Shown: one piece after another, positions 35,001 through 45,528 of the stretch | How the letters are laid out: every line of letters starts with the position of its first letter | How positions within the stretch are numbered: the first letter of the stretch is position 1 | From: Cloeon dipterum | Lineage: Eukaryota > Arthropoda > Insecta > Ephemeroptera > Baetidae | Direction: 5' to 3' | Assembly: GCF_949628265.1 (NCBI RefSeq) | Contig: NC_088790.1 | Location: 3,104,545 to 3,168,544 of the forward strand | Length of the DNA stretch: 64,000 bases | Program-made: the position numbers and the translations under genes | Notes under the pieces: generated by a model | Told to the model about the DNA's origin: nothing | The model's database searches: none | Seen by the model: the letters and a program-made list of their open reading frames with translations, nothing else

Positions 35001-36716
35001 TAAAACACAATAAGTTTTTGAATTGACTGTTTTTAATTGTAAATTAATCAGTTTTAGAACGTGTCTGAGACAATTTCAGGACGTTTCTGTCCAAAAATAT
35101 CAAGATAAATGTAATTTTTAAAGAAAAATCTACCAAATGTGAGAATTTAATAAAGTCCAAAAATATATTTGAAACAAAATTGACGCTATTTATGTTTTAA
35201 TTAAAAAAACCAAAATGCGTTTTTATTTTTTTAGCATGGATATTTAACTTTTCGATGTTTAAAAATACTCAGGCTTTTTTAATTAATGCTGCTTGCATTA
35301 TCACCAAATAACAACACGGGATTTTTTTTTACCACAATTCAAATACAACATCAGGATTTCCTTTGCTGGAAATTCAATCAAATCGAGGACATTTCTATCT
35401 GTTGTCAACAAGTCTAAATATCGCAACCAAACCCAATTTAATTTGGCAATGTTTTTTTCTAAAAAATCAAAAAATTACCGATTAACTGAAACCGTGAGAA
35501 ATATTTATTAATTTTTGAGAATTTGAGGCAGAAATTGGCAATTTAAAAGAAAAGATCTACACAGTAGAGGAAATATTGGCCACTCCGACCACAAATTTCA
35601 GATTTTCCCAGAGTAAAAATGGGGGTTCATTTCTTGCTCAAGAAATTGTTAAAAATCGAGTGGTAATAAGCAAATGCAACCCTGTTCAAATTGCATGATT
35701 CTCAAACTCTCATTTGATAGTTCCGCAACGATCGGAAGCTCAGAAAGAAAGAAAAACAGTCGACATCGTCTTAATTTCAATATTAATGGTTAGTAATTTT
35801 ATACCTTTTGATTGACATCAGCTCCAGCAATGATGAGAGCCTTGATGCAACCAGGGTCACTCGCAGCAGTGCAGGCCAAATGAAATGATGATCTACCTGA
35901 ATATTTAACACGAAATTTCAACTGTCAAAAATGGCTCTAGGCACTGATTTACGAGATACATATCTGAAAGGGTAACTTTTAATAAGTAATAATAAAGTAT
36001 AAAAATTAAAATCCTGGGAAATGACTCGAAATTTTCATCAAGATTACATAACAAGACGAATTGATCGTGGGAATATTTTAAAAAATACTCTAATTTTTCG
36101 ATTTCAAACTCTCTGGGCTGACTACCAGGTCATGTAGCTCTAGTTATGTCATAAAAATGAATATAGGTATATTTTAATATAAAATTATGCACAACCGATC
36201 GATTTATCCTTTTGAACGATGCTTTCAGCCGAATTGAGCAGAACACGTATATATTTTAACCAATTTCGAAACATTTAAAAATCGATTTAAAATATTTCTC
36301 ACCGACAACGTCCAATGTCGTGACATTTGCCCCATTTGAAATCAGCGTTGGAACGAGATGTGGCTGGTCGTAAGCAGCCAAGTGCAGAAGCGTTACTCGC
36401 AACGATCCAAATGTTTCATTAATTTGATCTTTGTGCAAGTCAAGCTCTTTCTTGAGCCTCTCCAAATCCCCGGATTGCACAGCATCGAGCAAGGGCGCGG
36501 GCTGAAAGCAATGAAACGCAAAGCCAAGGAAATAAATTATAAAAAGAATTTCAGAAATGTGAAATTTACCTTTTGATGTTGTTCATCTCTTTCTGGATCA
36601 ACTAAATTAACAATTGCGTTTGGATTGATAATCTCCGTGGTCAAATGGCCTAGTTCGATAATCGTTCCAACAGGCCGAGTTCGAACATCAAAGCGGTCAT
36701 ATTTCTTTCGGCTCAT
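26060..36716 (-). CDS. TRPA-type ankyrin cation channel, pyrexia-like, copy B
   Basis: Paralogue of copy A with the same eleven exons: 36716-36570, 36501-36303, 35896-35805, 34978-34787, 34742-34558, 34501-34291, 33942-33661, 33078-32657, 32232-31926, 26975-26641, 26489-26060. The frame is open throughout; 933 residues. Differences from A: the first 49 residues (MSRKKYDRFDVRTRPVG against MSGKKNDRSDFQNRPVG), one residue less in the linker exon, several changes around S1-S2, and a rewritten S3-S4 loop, seven residues shorter (VYIHIHDLGYENFQVQ). Ankyrin exons 5-7 and their introns are almost identical to A, so duplication is recent or the copies exchange sequence. Intron 9 is 4.95 kb against 0.7 kb in A, and introns 3, 7 and 8 carry insertions too. 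Stop and pore residues (MMAGEFEYK) are intact, so it is not an evident pseudogene. It lies directly downstream of the septin, on the same strand. Confidence 0.87.
27480..28340 (+). mobile_element. Possible LTR-retrotransposon fragment
   Basis: About 850 bp at near 50 percent GC in an AT-rich intron. It has a promoter-like GGGTATAAAGAGGGGGG at about 27945 and, at 28038-28052, TTGTACATTGGCCGG, which resembles a primer-binding site complementary to tRNA-Gly (TGGTGCATTGGCCGG by general knowledge of that tRNA). If so, an LTR would end near 28037. Neither a second LTR nor coding sequence is seen. This is a weak identification; a captured host promoter would also fit. Confidence 0.3.
28773..31096. 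mobile_element. Foldback-type element with long inverted repeats and terminal subrepeats
   Basis: The ends are inverted copies of short tandem units: left 28773-28885 has about three and right 30970-31096 about four units of GCGCATGTGTTCTTGGTGTA plus CCCGTAAAAA. Inside, 29555-30080 and 30135-30640 form a second, longer inverted pair at roughly 85 percent identity (for example CACTTCAATACGAGTCAAAC at about 30000, and its complement at about 30165), around a loop of about 55 nt. Long inverted ends made of subrepeats without a transposase are typical of Drosophila FB-type foldback elements. ATTA may be the target duplication, but this is not certain. Confidence 0.7.
31659..31900. mobile_element. 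hAT-type MITE, 242 bp
   Basis: The element begins CAGCGGGGACCAGA and ends with the complement of CAGCGGGGGCCAGA. It is flanked by GTCTAGAT at 31651-31658 and GTCTAGAC at 31901-31908, an 8-bp target duplication with one change that fits the nTnnnnAn preference of hAT elements. Copy A lacks the element at the corresponding place (about 21595). It has no coding capacity and must depend on a transposase elsewhere. Confidence 0.8.
32275..32643. mobile_element. MITE with long terminal inverted repeats
   Basis: The left end TTTTAAAGACCGTCTTTGAC and following bases pair with the right end read backwards (TTTTAAAGACTGTCTTTGAC), continuing through AATCGATT and GAGGGTTCGAA over about 58 bp. A further inner pair, CCGCCAAAACAATATGAATG against its complement at about 32505-32530, makes most of the element self-complementary. 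It sits in intron 8 of copy B, which is 424 nt against 57 nt in copy A. The target duplication is not clear. Confidence 0.75.
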
Positions 36717-37125
36717 CTTTCTGACTGTTGTGTCGATCCGAACAAAATACAGACAGGAAACCTGCTTCCATCAGATAGACAATCAAACCGCAGAGTTTGT
36801 CAAACGGCAAGGAGAAGTTCTTTTTAAACGCAACAATATTTGGAGTACAAAATTTATTATTTATTGGCATCAGGACAACTATTCTTGCTTACTTTAGGTG
36901 AAAGAATTTGTACAATGAGAGCAATAAGATAGGACTCAACTAATGATTTTACAAGCGAATGCTGGTGTGGGGAATTTTAACTCGTAATAAATTGAAAGCA
37001 ACAGTTAAAGCACAAAATTAAAAATAAAAAAGCGTTTCAAAGGCAATAATTGATGTTTATCATATAATATAAAACTATATCAAGAATACTCTTATACACA
37101 TAAGTACTTTTTAAAAATAAATGAA

Positions 37126-37131
37126 TTTATT
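37126..37131 (-). terminator. Poly(A) signal of the septin gene
   Basis: AATAAA on the minus strand, about 340 nt beyond the septin stop at 37471; duplicated at 25828-25833. Confidence 0.55.
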
Positions 37132-37470
37132 CCAAAACTAAAAGGCACGTTATCTTTTTGAGGTGTGTTTCAAACTTATGTAGAGAGCCGTTTGAGCTGA
37201 AAAGCACCTGTTGAGCTGAACACTGCAATAGGTGAAATGGGGCAAAGATTGAAATTGTTGTTTCGTAACGCTCTAGAGACTGAGATTGGCACTCAAATGC
37301 ACTTGGTAGGACACATCCCAAAAGGAAATTAGTATTATTGCAATGATTAATCTCTCGAGATCTCAATAAGAGGAAATTCATTCAAACTCGAGACTATAGA
37401 AATGCGCGTCCTCTAGTTTTGCCGCTGGAGAAATGAGAAATGAGGAGCCTGCTTTCATAGGAGACTGAGT

Positions 37471-39992
37471 TCACTGATTCTGAGTTTGCTGCATCTGCGC
37501 CTGCATTTTGGCAAGCATTTCCTGCATGCGACGCAGCTCAGCTTCCTTCTCTAGCAGAATACGATCCTTTTCGTTTGAAGAAGCAGACGGCGCTGCACCA
37601 CCCTCAACTCTGAAAAGACAATACAATCTATTCTTACCCTCACATGTGAGCCAGTATAAACCCCCAAAAAATCAATTCAATTGAAGTAACTGAGCATTTT
37701 GAACAGAGGTCTCAACTACGAGATTCGAGGCGGCGGCTGGCAATATTCACTCTCGGCTACCACGGCTTTTTAAATTTTTGACCCTTTTTCACCAGCAGCT
37801 GGCTGAGACCTCTAATTTTAAGAAAAATAATTTAACTAACGGTTTTTTGGGAGCTCCCTTGGCGAGTCTCTCAGATCTGTAGTTTTCATAGTGCACCTCC
37901 TGCGTCACTTCTTGCAGGTCCTGCATGTGCGTGCTGTGAAGCAAATCAGGCCGATTAATCGACGACGGCTTCATTAAATTAACGCGATTACATCAGCATG
38001 GTGCGTAGCTTGATGAAGTCACAGTGTTCTGGATTTTCCACTTCGATCACGCCCCAAGGATACTGTCGGCCTCGAACCTTCCGTCCCTTCACCTCCAGCA
38101 GGGTGTTGGCACCACACACTGCAAACGGCACAGCTTCTTTTAACTGACGAACCTGGAATATTTATTTTATGATAAAATTAAAAGATCTCTTTATCGAGGC
38201 AAGCATTTCTAGAGAATTGTCTGTGAATGGTGACCACTGGTAGAGTGGGAATTTTGGAATGGGAGCGTTGTTCTCTGGAAAATTTAAAAAGGAGAAGGAA
38301 AATCGTTTAACTTGCGTGTTTTTAATGAGGCATAATGGGAATTTTAAAATAAGGGCGTGGTTATCCGGAATTTAAAAATGAGGAGTGGCTCGACATGTCG
38401 GTAGGAAAGTCGGAAAAATTGATATTTATAAAAGAGAATTTACGAAACTTTAAAAATTGGGACATGGCTACCTAGTACAATTTAAATAAGGGGCGTTGGA
38501 CGTGTGGCAGTGAGGAAAAATTGTTAAAATAAAAGCTTTAACTGATAATTAATTTTAAAATCGTGGCAGAGTTCCCTGGATATTAAAAAATAGGCGTGGC
38601 AAATGTAAAAAAGAACAGGAAAACCATACACTTTAAATTTAACATTTTGTTAATAAGATTTTCTGCTAAAATCCTGTATGAATTAAGAATTTCCTGATTT
38701 TCCAGAAAATAAATCAATTTTGAAAATACAGAAATTGTTGATTTGTGCTCACTTGACGGCTTAAATTAAAGTGTGACTACAGGGATAAATCCCCACAGTA
38801 GTTGCTTTAGCAGCAGTTATTTCTTTTTAAGTACTTGTTGGATACCACAAAAATTCACTAAAATTACCAAAAACTAAATCAAAGAATCCTTTGAGCTTCC
38901 TTGTCAGTGAGAATTGCCCAAGATATGAAAAAAATACTAACTTGTTCCTTGTAGTCATCATCCTCGTCACTGTCACAATCAGGCAGTGGATAAATTTTGA
39001 TTCCATTGGCTTCGATTTCTTCCATGATCTGGAAAAAAGGCCAGAAATTGACTACACTGCACTAAAACTAAATAAATATATTTCCAACCTTTTTCTTCAG
39101 GCGCAGAACTTCTTTCTTGGTCAAACAGTCGGCTTTCGCGATCACAGGCACAATATTAACCTTGTTATGGAGCTGCTTCATGAACTCGATGTCAAGCGGC
39201 TTCAAGCTGCCAAGCAAAAGCAACAAAATAAGCATAACAAACAAATAATTTAAAAGGCAAACCTGTGTCCAAACGGCGAGATAAAGTAGAAGCAGCAATG
39301 GATTCTGTTGTCTACTATGTTTCGGCGGTTGAGCCCACTTTCGTCTCTCAAGTACCGCTCGAACTGATCATCAATGTACTGGATGATGGCCCTAAAGCTG
39401 TCGTGGTTATCAATCGCGTCGCCATATCCAGGAGTGTCAACAACAGTGAGGCGCAATTTGACGCCTCGCTCCTCAATTTCAACGGTCGAGGCATCCAATT
39501 TGACCGTCTGCTTGGCTTTTTCTACAATAAAATTACTAAAATATCGTGATTAAATATATTTTAATAAATTACCAACTGCATCTGGGATAACTCTCTCAGA
39601 ATACAAATCAGTCAGGAACAAACTGTCGACCAAAGTTGATTTTCCCAAGCCAGATTCACCTGTACATTTAAGGAAAATTCAAAGTTTGAGCATTTTGAAA
39701 CTTTACAAAGCAATCTTGTACGTACCTACAACCATGAGAGTGAACTCAAAACCTTTCTTAACCGACTTCCTATGAACCTGGTTCGGAAGGTTTGCGAAAC
39801 CCACATAACCTGGCGTCTCCAAACTCGAAAACTGCAATGAATTACGTAAATACGTCATTCTTATTCTAAGATTTTGTCTCCTTTAATAAGAAAACAGAAA
39901 AAACAGGAATTTATTACGGTTAATATGATATTACACCAGTATTTCGAAAAAATTACAAAATAACTCACCGTTTTAACTGATTCGCTTGACAT
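37471..39992 (-). CDS. Sep1: Septin, Sep1/SEPTIN2 group
   Basis: Nine coding exons: 39992-39969, 39831-39726, 39659-39573, 39521-39263, 39206-39089, 39028-38942, 38152-37992, 37933-37841, 37609-37471, giving 357 residues against about 361 for Drosophila Sep1. The GTPase signatures are complete: P-loop GESGLGKST (about residues 45-53), switch II DTPGYGD, and the specificity motif AKAD. The septin unique element follows ([20 protein letters not shown]), then [20 protein letters not shown] and a C-terminal coiled coil ([20 protein letters not shown]) ending in QNQ. Septins bind GTP, polymerise into hetero-oligomeric filaments at the cell cortex and act in cytokinesis and cell shape. The ATG at 39992 gives MSSESVKT before the conserved ETPGYVGF. 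Gene orientation is divergent from the coiled-coil gene at 40612, and its 3' UTR lies at the TRPA duplication border. Confidence 0.93.
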
Positions 39993-40611
39993 CTCTGATC
40001 TTCTCGTTTGGCAGCAGCCGAGCATGCAGCAAATACGTGGCTTCTCGCCGAAATACCTTTAAAATCGAGGATGCAAGCAAATTACTTAGACACCGGTGAG
40101 CAGCCAAACACAGATGTTTGTTATTGTTGAAACTGCCGGAAGTGCAACAACTTTGGAGACGGAGCTGATGCTACCTCCCCGTTCATTGGTCCAAATATGG
40201 GGTGCGGCATTCTTACAACCAATGAGAGCTGGTTTTTCTCTTCGAGCCGCTAAGTCTATTTTGGCGCGTTGAAGTGACAGATTTTCAAAACTTCTGAGAT
40301 CGAATTTTGCATCACGCATAGGCATAGATTGAAAATTCGAACACTTCCCAACAACCATTTTATGAAAAATGGGAAAAATCATTGATGAGTTTATGTAATT
40401 GTTCTCAAAAGGAGATCATCAAATCATCGCCCCTCTCTGTTCCCTTTTAAATGCACAGGAAACGGCTTTAATTAATTTATAACGTTATGTCTGATTCCAA
40501 TTATAGACCTAACATCGCTCTTGTAGCCATAGTTACAACAACAAATGACTGTCCTTTTAAAGCCCAGGGAAAACTCCGTTATTAATTAATTTGTTTTTCG
40601 GTCTTAAAAAT
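39993..40611. promoter_or_regulatory. Divergent promoter between the septin and the coiled-coil gene
   Basis: The 620-bp head-to-head interval holds an ETS-type site CCGGAAGT at 40136, and two CCAAT boxes in opposite orientation (ATTGGTCC at about 40184 and ACCAATGAG at about 40217). No TATA box is evident. A minus-strand frame of 98 codons (40086-40382) passes through but looks like leader sequence. Shared promoter use is inferred from spacing. Confidence 0.45.
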
Positions 40612-41900
40612 ATGGAGTTTCCCGCGGATAATGCGCTCAGCACAACGAGAGCCAAATTGGAGGACTCTCCAATTAAATCAATGAGTGAATATTACAACTC
40701 CATCTCGAGAGGAATTTTTCAGAAGTATGTACAAGAATTAATTTGAGCTATGAGATTTTTTAAAAAAATTTCTTTAGCTCTGCTCCTTTGCCCGCATGGG
40801 ATCAAGTGCCCCGCTCATCAGCTCAAAATTTAATAGAATCTTTGATATCACGCGACCAGCAGAGAGCCAAGAACCAGGCTGAAGAGGAAGTTTATCAAAA
40901 TAAAAAGATTACACTTGATAAACAGTGGGAAGAGATTAAAACTTTGGAGGAAACTCTGAAGAATGCCTTTTTCGAGACGGAGGAAAAAATCAATGTACAC
41001 GTTTTTTTAAAAATAAAAATTTGAAAAATTAATCCGTAATTATTTCAGGAGCTCAAAAACTGTGGTACAGGGTCAGCAAGTGAGAAAAATGAAGATCTCA
41101 TAAGAGAAACAGAGCAATTGGACTCGCAAGCCACTTTTTTCATCGAGGAAACGCAGAAAATCTATGAGGCGATTAATAACATGCAAGCCGATATCCTTGC
41201 TAACTCAACTTATGTGGTACCAAATCTTAATTGCCACGATTTTCTTAATAAATATCGATAAATACAGGAATTCGCTAAGAAAGTTGCTCACGAGCATCCA
41301 GGTTTGTACGACGACGGAGCAAAATCGGTATTGCAGCATTTCGAACGGCTTAAAAATGCGCACAAAGAAATTACCAAGAATCAAGTATGAATATTGTTTT
41401 AATGTAACATAATTAAAACTTTAACTACAGGAAAGTCTACTATTTAAAATGAAGCGACTGCGCAAAGATACCCTACAGTTGGCCTCTAAATCTCTAGCGG
41501 AATTAGACCAATTAGAGGCACAAATCCACGAACTAAATTCGCAACTCTCAGCTCATGAAGCGGAAAATGAAGGTTTAAATTTGATAGTAAAATATTTTAA
41601 TTTAACCTGCTAATTTCAGGACAAGCCAAAATTGCGTTGGAGCAAAAAGAGTTGGAAAGAGCACTTACAGGCGAAGCAAAGCGAATGAGGGAATCACTCA
41701 AATGCATGTACGAACAAATGTGGAAAAGGTACAACGGAATTGCAAGCATGCCGCTGGCCAAAAAATGTCAAGAGCAAGCGGAGTACATCCAGTTAGCCAT
41801 GACAGCCCTGGAAAATTTGATTCAACACCTCAAGGTAGCGGATCCTAAACCAAATGAGTCTGTCAACCCTGAGGCGTCAATTCGGAGTAAACGAAATTAA
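40612..41900 (+). CDS. Coiled-coil protein, CCDC42/CFAP73-like (DUF4200 type)
   Basis: Six exons: 40612-40724, 40778-40994, 41049-41213, 41268-41384, 41431-41572, 41620-41900; 344 residues, with phases agreeing. The donor after exon 3 (GTGGTA) is weak. The protein is nearly all charged coiled coil (QWEEIKTLEETLKNAFFETE, then AKIALEQKELERALTGEAKR). The order is a DUF4200-like helix, a central PGLYDDGAKSVLQHFERLKN segment resembling the y-h-RY-x-L element of CCDC42/CFAP73, and more helix, as in that family, whose members are about 310-320 residues. Those proteins belong to the axoneme and sperm tail. Similarity is by pattern, so a different coiled-coil protein remains possible; the coding status is firmer than the name. 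Confidence 0.6.
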
Positions 41901-42309
41901 ATATCGGTTTAATCATTAGCAACAATCTTTTCGTATTTTATTATTAAGCCCTGGAATTTGAACAAAACAAAAACTTAACAACTATCAGTTGGAGCCAAAA
42001 TTAAAAAGAAATCCTTAGATTCAGTTTAAATAGAAATTAATACCGAGTGACTCGTCATAACACATGAAAAATTAACTGGGTTTCACACAAACAAAAAGGG
42101 AAAGAATAGAATCTCGATATCGCACGAATTTCAAATAACACCAAATTATTAATAAGTCAGTTTAGAACTGAAACGAGTTTTGTGATCACGAAAAATATCA
42201 AGTTTTGGTGATTAGTTTAAGATCACGGTCATTACAAAATCATGTGTGACAAAATATCAAGATGCAAAAGCTATTCACGTCAGTCAATGGAGAAGCTCAC
42301 GAGTTGATG
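41901..42309. other. Convergent 3' ends of the coiled-coil gene and YOD1
   Basis: About 400 bp holding both 3' UTRs. ATTAAA overlaps the stop region of the coiled-coil gene (41897). Nothing else is seen. Confidence 0.5.
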
Positions 42310-44518
42310 TTACACCTCGCCAAATCTCACATGGTCAGTCTCCTTGGCGTGCGCCCGGGCTGCAATTTCTCCTTTCAACAAAATTTGGCACTCCAAGCAC
42401 TTCACAGTAAACTCGTGCACGTTTGTAAATTGTCGACTTGATTTGCTCTCTTGAGCCAATACACGGGCTTGATCCAGCACTTCTTCGTCAGTCGTGGGAA
42501 AGATCATCTTGATTGCACCACCCTGCAAAATCATTCAACCCTTAAATCAGATCAGCGATTAATAACTGTCGAATTTGACCGTTGTTTTGACATGTTTAAG
42601 TCTCAAATAGAGATCTTAAATAAAGATGAGCGTCCTCATCTGTTACCGATGAACGGATTGTTGTCTACTTGCAGCTAAAGAGTTTGTCTATCGATTAAAT
42701 ATCGAAGAAACACAATTAAAGTCTATTAAAATCGATTTAACTGCAAAATTCTTCGCTTGCTAGAAGGCTCAGAAAAAATCGCCTAAGCAACCGCTTTGAT
42801 CTCTAATACCGATTTTCGGTACGACGAACCGAATTTTCCACCGGTGATTCTGATTTGTCCATCGGGAATCGATTCGGTAGCCCGTAAAAGATCCCCAAAA
42901 TCACCATGACGCTTCTAGCAATGTTCAATTGCGTTTAAAATGCAATAAATAACAACAGCATCTTACATCATAAGGCTCCAAGTAAAGAGGATCGTAGTGA
43001 ATGCCATCGTAAATGAGGAACGCTCTTGTGGCATACTTTTGATCTTCACCAAATCTGTTGACGATTCCATGAAGGGAATTGACGACTACGATTTCAAATC
43101 CATAGAAGCTGGAGAGGATGGAGACCTCGATCGCTCCGCCCCAGGCCTCTGGTTTCTGGATCCACGAGCAGTAGTCGCTGGCAGGCTTTTCCAAAAAGGC
43201 CTCGTTGTAAATCTCCGGGTCACTGCGAACTTTCTCGACAATGATTTGCCTCATAAATTGCGCCTTGTCAGGGTCTATTTCACCTAAATGATCAAATTGT
43301 AAATTCCCGTTTAATTTTTACTGATCTCAATACCATTTAGCACGTATCCAATGCTGGTAAACAAACAGGAGTTGTCAGAGGGCACTACCTTCCTCAGGAG
43401 GAAACCCCCTCCGTTCGCTTGAGCAGCACTGTAGGCAGAGATTATTTCCGACTGATCGATCGCTCGGACGGTCTGATCAATGGTCGCGGTGGACGCCGAC
43501 TCATTTTTCGTATGGGTTGTTTCTTGGGTTTCTTGAGCCAAGATCACGTCGCCTGACTTAATTCCTGAATCGTGGAGGGACTTGGTTTTAACCTCCATTT
43601 CCAAAGCCTTTGGTGGAAAGCCGGAACACAACTTGAGGCGGGACTCAGGAATGCCTGAAAATTGGTGCATTACATATTATTACAAAACTATGTATATAAA
43701 TATGTAGTCAGATATGTTTCAGGGGTTTACCTGACGAGAATACGATCAATATTATTGTTACCGATATGAACGGGCGCCCAAAAGGGAGAGCGAAGGGAGG
43801 AGCCTGAGATTATAAAACTACCCCGCACTACACTACCTGACTCTCCCTCCGACCGCAGACCGCGCTGGACGCTGGCTCTCGCTCTCTCCCCCTCGCTCAA
43901 CCTTTGAGGCAGCCGCTCTGTAGAACTTACGTCAACAAAAAATAACCAAAGGTATGGACTTCAAAGATACAACCCTGCTTTACTTTAAGGACGCGCTGAC
44001 TAAGCCGTCAGCCCCTCTAGTAGCTTGGCTAAAAGAATAGGCTCACGACTCGTAAGAAACTAACCGCTTACAATAGTTTGTTTATAACATTATTATCAAT
44101 CAGCTCAAATATTATTTCAAGATTGTGTTATGAATTATGTATGAAGTAAAAACTGTTGGAGCTGATTCAACTGAAATAACTACATAAACCTAGTGATTTT
44201 GGGCGCATTTTGTTAGATATCCTAATCAAAAATTAGCATCTGTATGTAGATATGACAGAATTTTATACATACATAAATATTATGTAGATAAAAATGTACA
44301 TATCTATGTAATATTATGATTTTGTTGCCAACAAAATTAGGTTTCCAGATCAGAATGAGATGTTTATGCATAGAATCTAGAGAATGCGTAATATTATTCA
44401 TACCAGAGAATGACGAAACTTTTTGTGCAAGATCGCTAAGACTGCTGTTTGATGTCAAGTCTTTGATCACGCTGTGCTGGTTTCCTGCCTTAATTTTTAG
44501 AGTCAACGGGGCAGCCAT
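42310..44518 (-). CDS. YOD1: Ubiquitin thioesterase OTU1 (YOD1)
   Basis: Four exons: 44518-44404, 43654-43334, 43283-42967, 42522-42310; 321 residues. Domains in order: an N-terminal UBX-like domain (LTLKIKAGNQHSVIKDL and on, residues 1-75), which in the family binds the AAA ATPase p97/VCP; an OTU cysteine protease domain with catalytic PSDNSCLF (the Cys) and the His in YDGIHYDPL; and a C-terminal C2H2 zinc finger (CLECQILLK to HAKETDH). YOD1 removes ubiquitin chains from p97 clients during ER-associated degradation. The order and length match insect OTU1 (about 350 residues in Drosophila and human). Intron 1 is 749 nt and contains a plus-strand TATA box and small ORF. Codon phases agree at every junction. 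Confidence 0.92.
43811..43970 (+). promoter_or_regulatory. TATA-box promoter on the plus strand inside YOD1 intron 1
   Basis: TATAAAA at 43811-43817 is followed about 30 nt later by CACTACACTACC and then a GC-rich, pyrimidine-rich leader with no ATG before 43954. The segment 43780-44045 is clearly GC-richer than the intron around it. The same block could instead be an alternative first exon of YOD1 on the minus strand. Confidence 0.4.
43954..44040 (+). CDS. Small ORF, 28 codons, antisense in YOD1 intron 1
   Basis: ATG at 43954 in the context AAAGGTATGG opens MDFKDTTLLYFKDALTKPSA and eight more residues, ending VAWLKE and TAG at 44040. It is the first ATG about 115 nt behind the likely start of a TATA-driven transcript. 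The peptide has a hydrophobic and charged mix suited to an amphipathic helix, with no signal peptide. I do not recognise it. Alternative: a chance frame in a non-coding exon, or the first exon of a spliced transcript using GTATGG at 43952. Confidence 0.35.
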   Translation: MDFKDTTLLYFKDALTKPSAPLVAWLKE

Positions 44519-45528
44519 CGCGCTCCAATAGAGTGTAACGTGTTTGAATTCCGAAAAATAACTACTTCTTCAATTTGATCGACAATGAGAAGTAAAGAGA
44601 GTTACGCGCTAGTTACGATGACTTGAATTTCAAATTTGTAAACAACTATCCTGCAGCCAGCATGCAATTCATCACAGACAGACACACCCATTTATTCATC
44701 AAGCGTGTGGCCGTGCTGGCCAATGAGATTTCGACCTGCCCTTCCCCTTTTCTCGTGGCGCGCTGGCCGCGCGGTTTAGAGCGCTTTTCACAACTATTGC
44801 AGTCTAAGCCGCAATAATTCTTAAATATCCGCTAAATTTACTAAAAATCCTAAAAGTGGTAAAAATCAAATCAACGAATTACGCGAATTACTCCAGGGGT
44901 ACATGTTTGGCTTTATAATTCAGAGCAAATATGGAATACTGATCAAATTCGATTATTTTCGTGGGAACGTTTATTCCTCTCACCTATCTCGTTAAAGCTG
45001 TTGTTATATTTTTTACCTTTGTTTACCCGCAAAGCTAGACTGAATTAAAATTATATACTGTAAAAAAACTAAAACTGCTACTCGTGATTTGCCCAAAATA
45101 CGTTTCTGTTGGAAAATGTAAAAAAAAATATTTTTTCCCAAAGCATGAAAATCGCATATTATTTGATTTGTCTCGCTGAGTAGATTCCAAAAATTCAAAT
45201 ATTATTAAAAGCTGGCAACTTTTTAAGATATTACCTAAACCTTTTGTAATTTAATAAAAATCAACAGGAATTATTTGTGTGAGCAGAATTGTTCCATTTC
45301 CACGATCTTCATGATTGGATGCAAAAATTCATACATTTACGATATTTACATAACCTCATTTACGGATAGGGTGAGGGTAGGAATAAAAAGACTTCAATGA
45401 ATTGTAAATAAAATAAAAGCGACTTCTATATTTAATAAAATTCGGCACATAACCATATTTTATATAGCTGCAAATTATAAAAGAGAAATATAATTGTCAT
45501 TTCTGAGATTACTGATCCCCAACCAAGT
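44519..45528. other. YOD1 promoter side and POMT1 3' flank
   Basis: 44519-44830 is mixed in composition with GGCGCGCTGGCCGCGCGG at about 44757 and CCAATGAGA at about 44722, suitable for the YOD1 promoter. 44840-45528 is AT-rich; the POMT1 mRNA should end in it, though only a variant signal (ATTAAA at 45431, minus strand) is close. No other gene seen. Confidence 0.45.

Noticed and set aside
37127-37381. 84-codon ORF and its duplicate at 25829-26023
   Set aside because: They lie in the septin 3' UTR and its copied tail; the similarity is explained by the duplication, not by coding.
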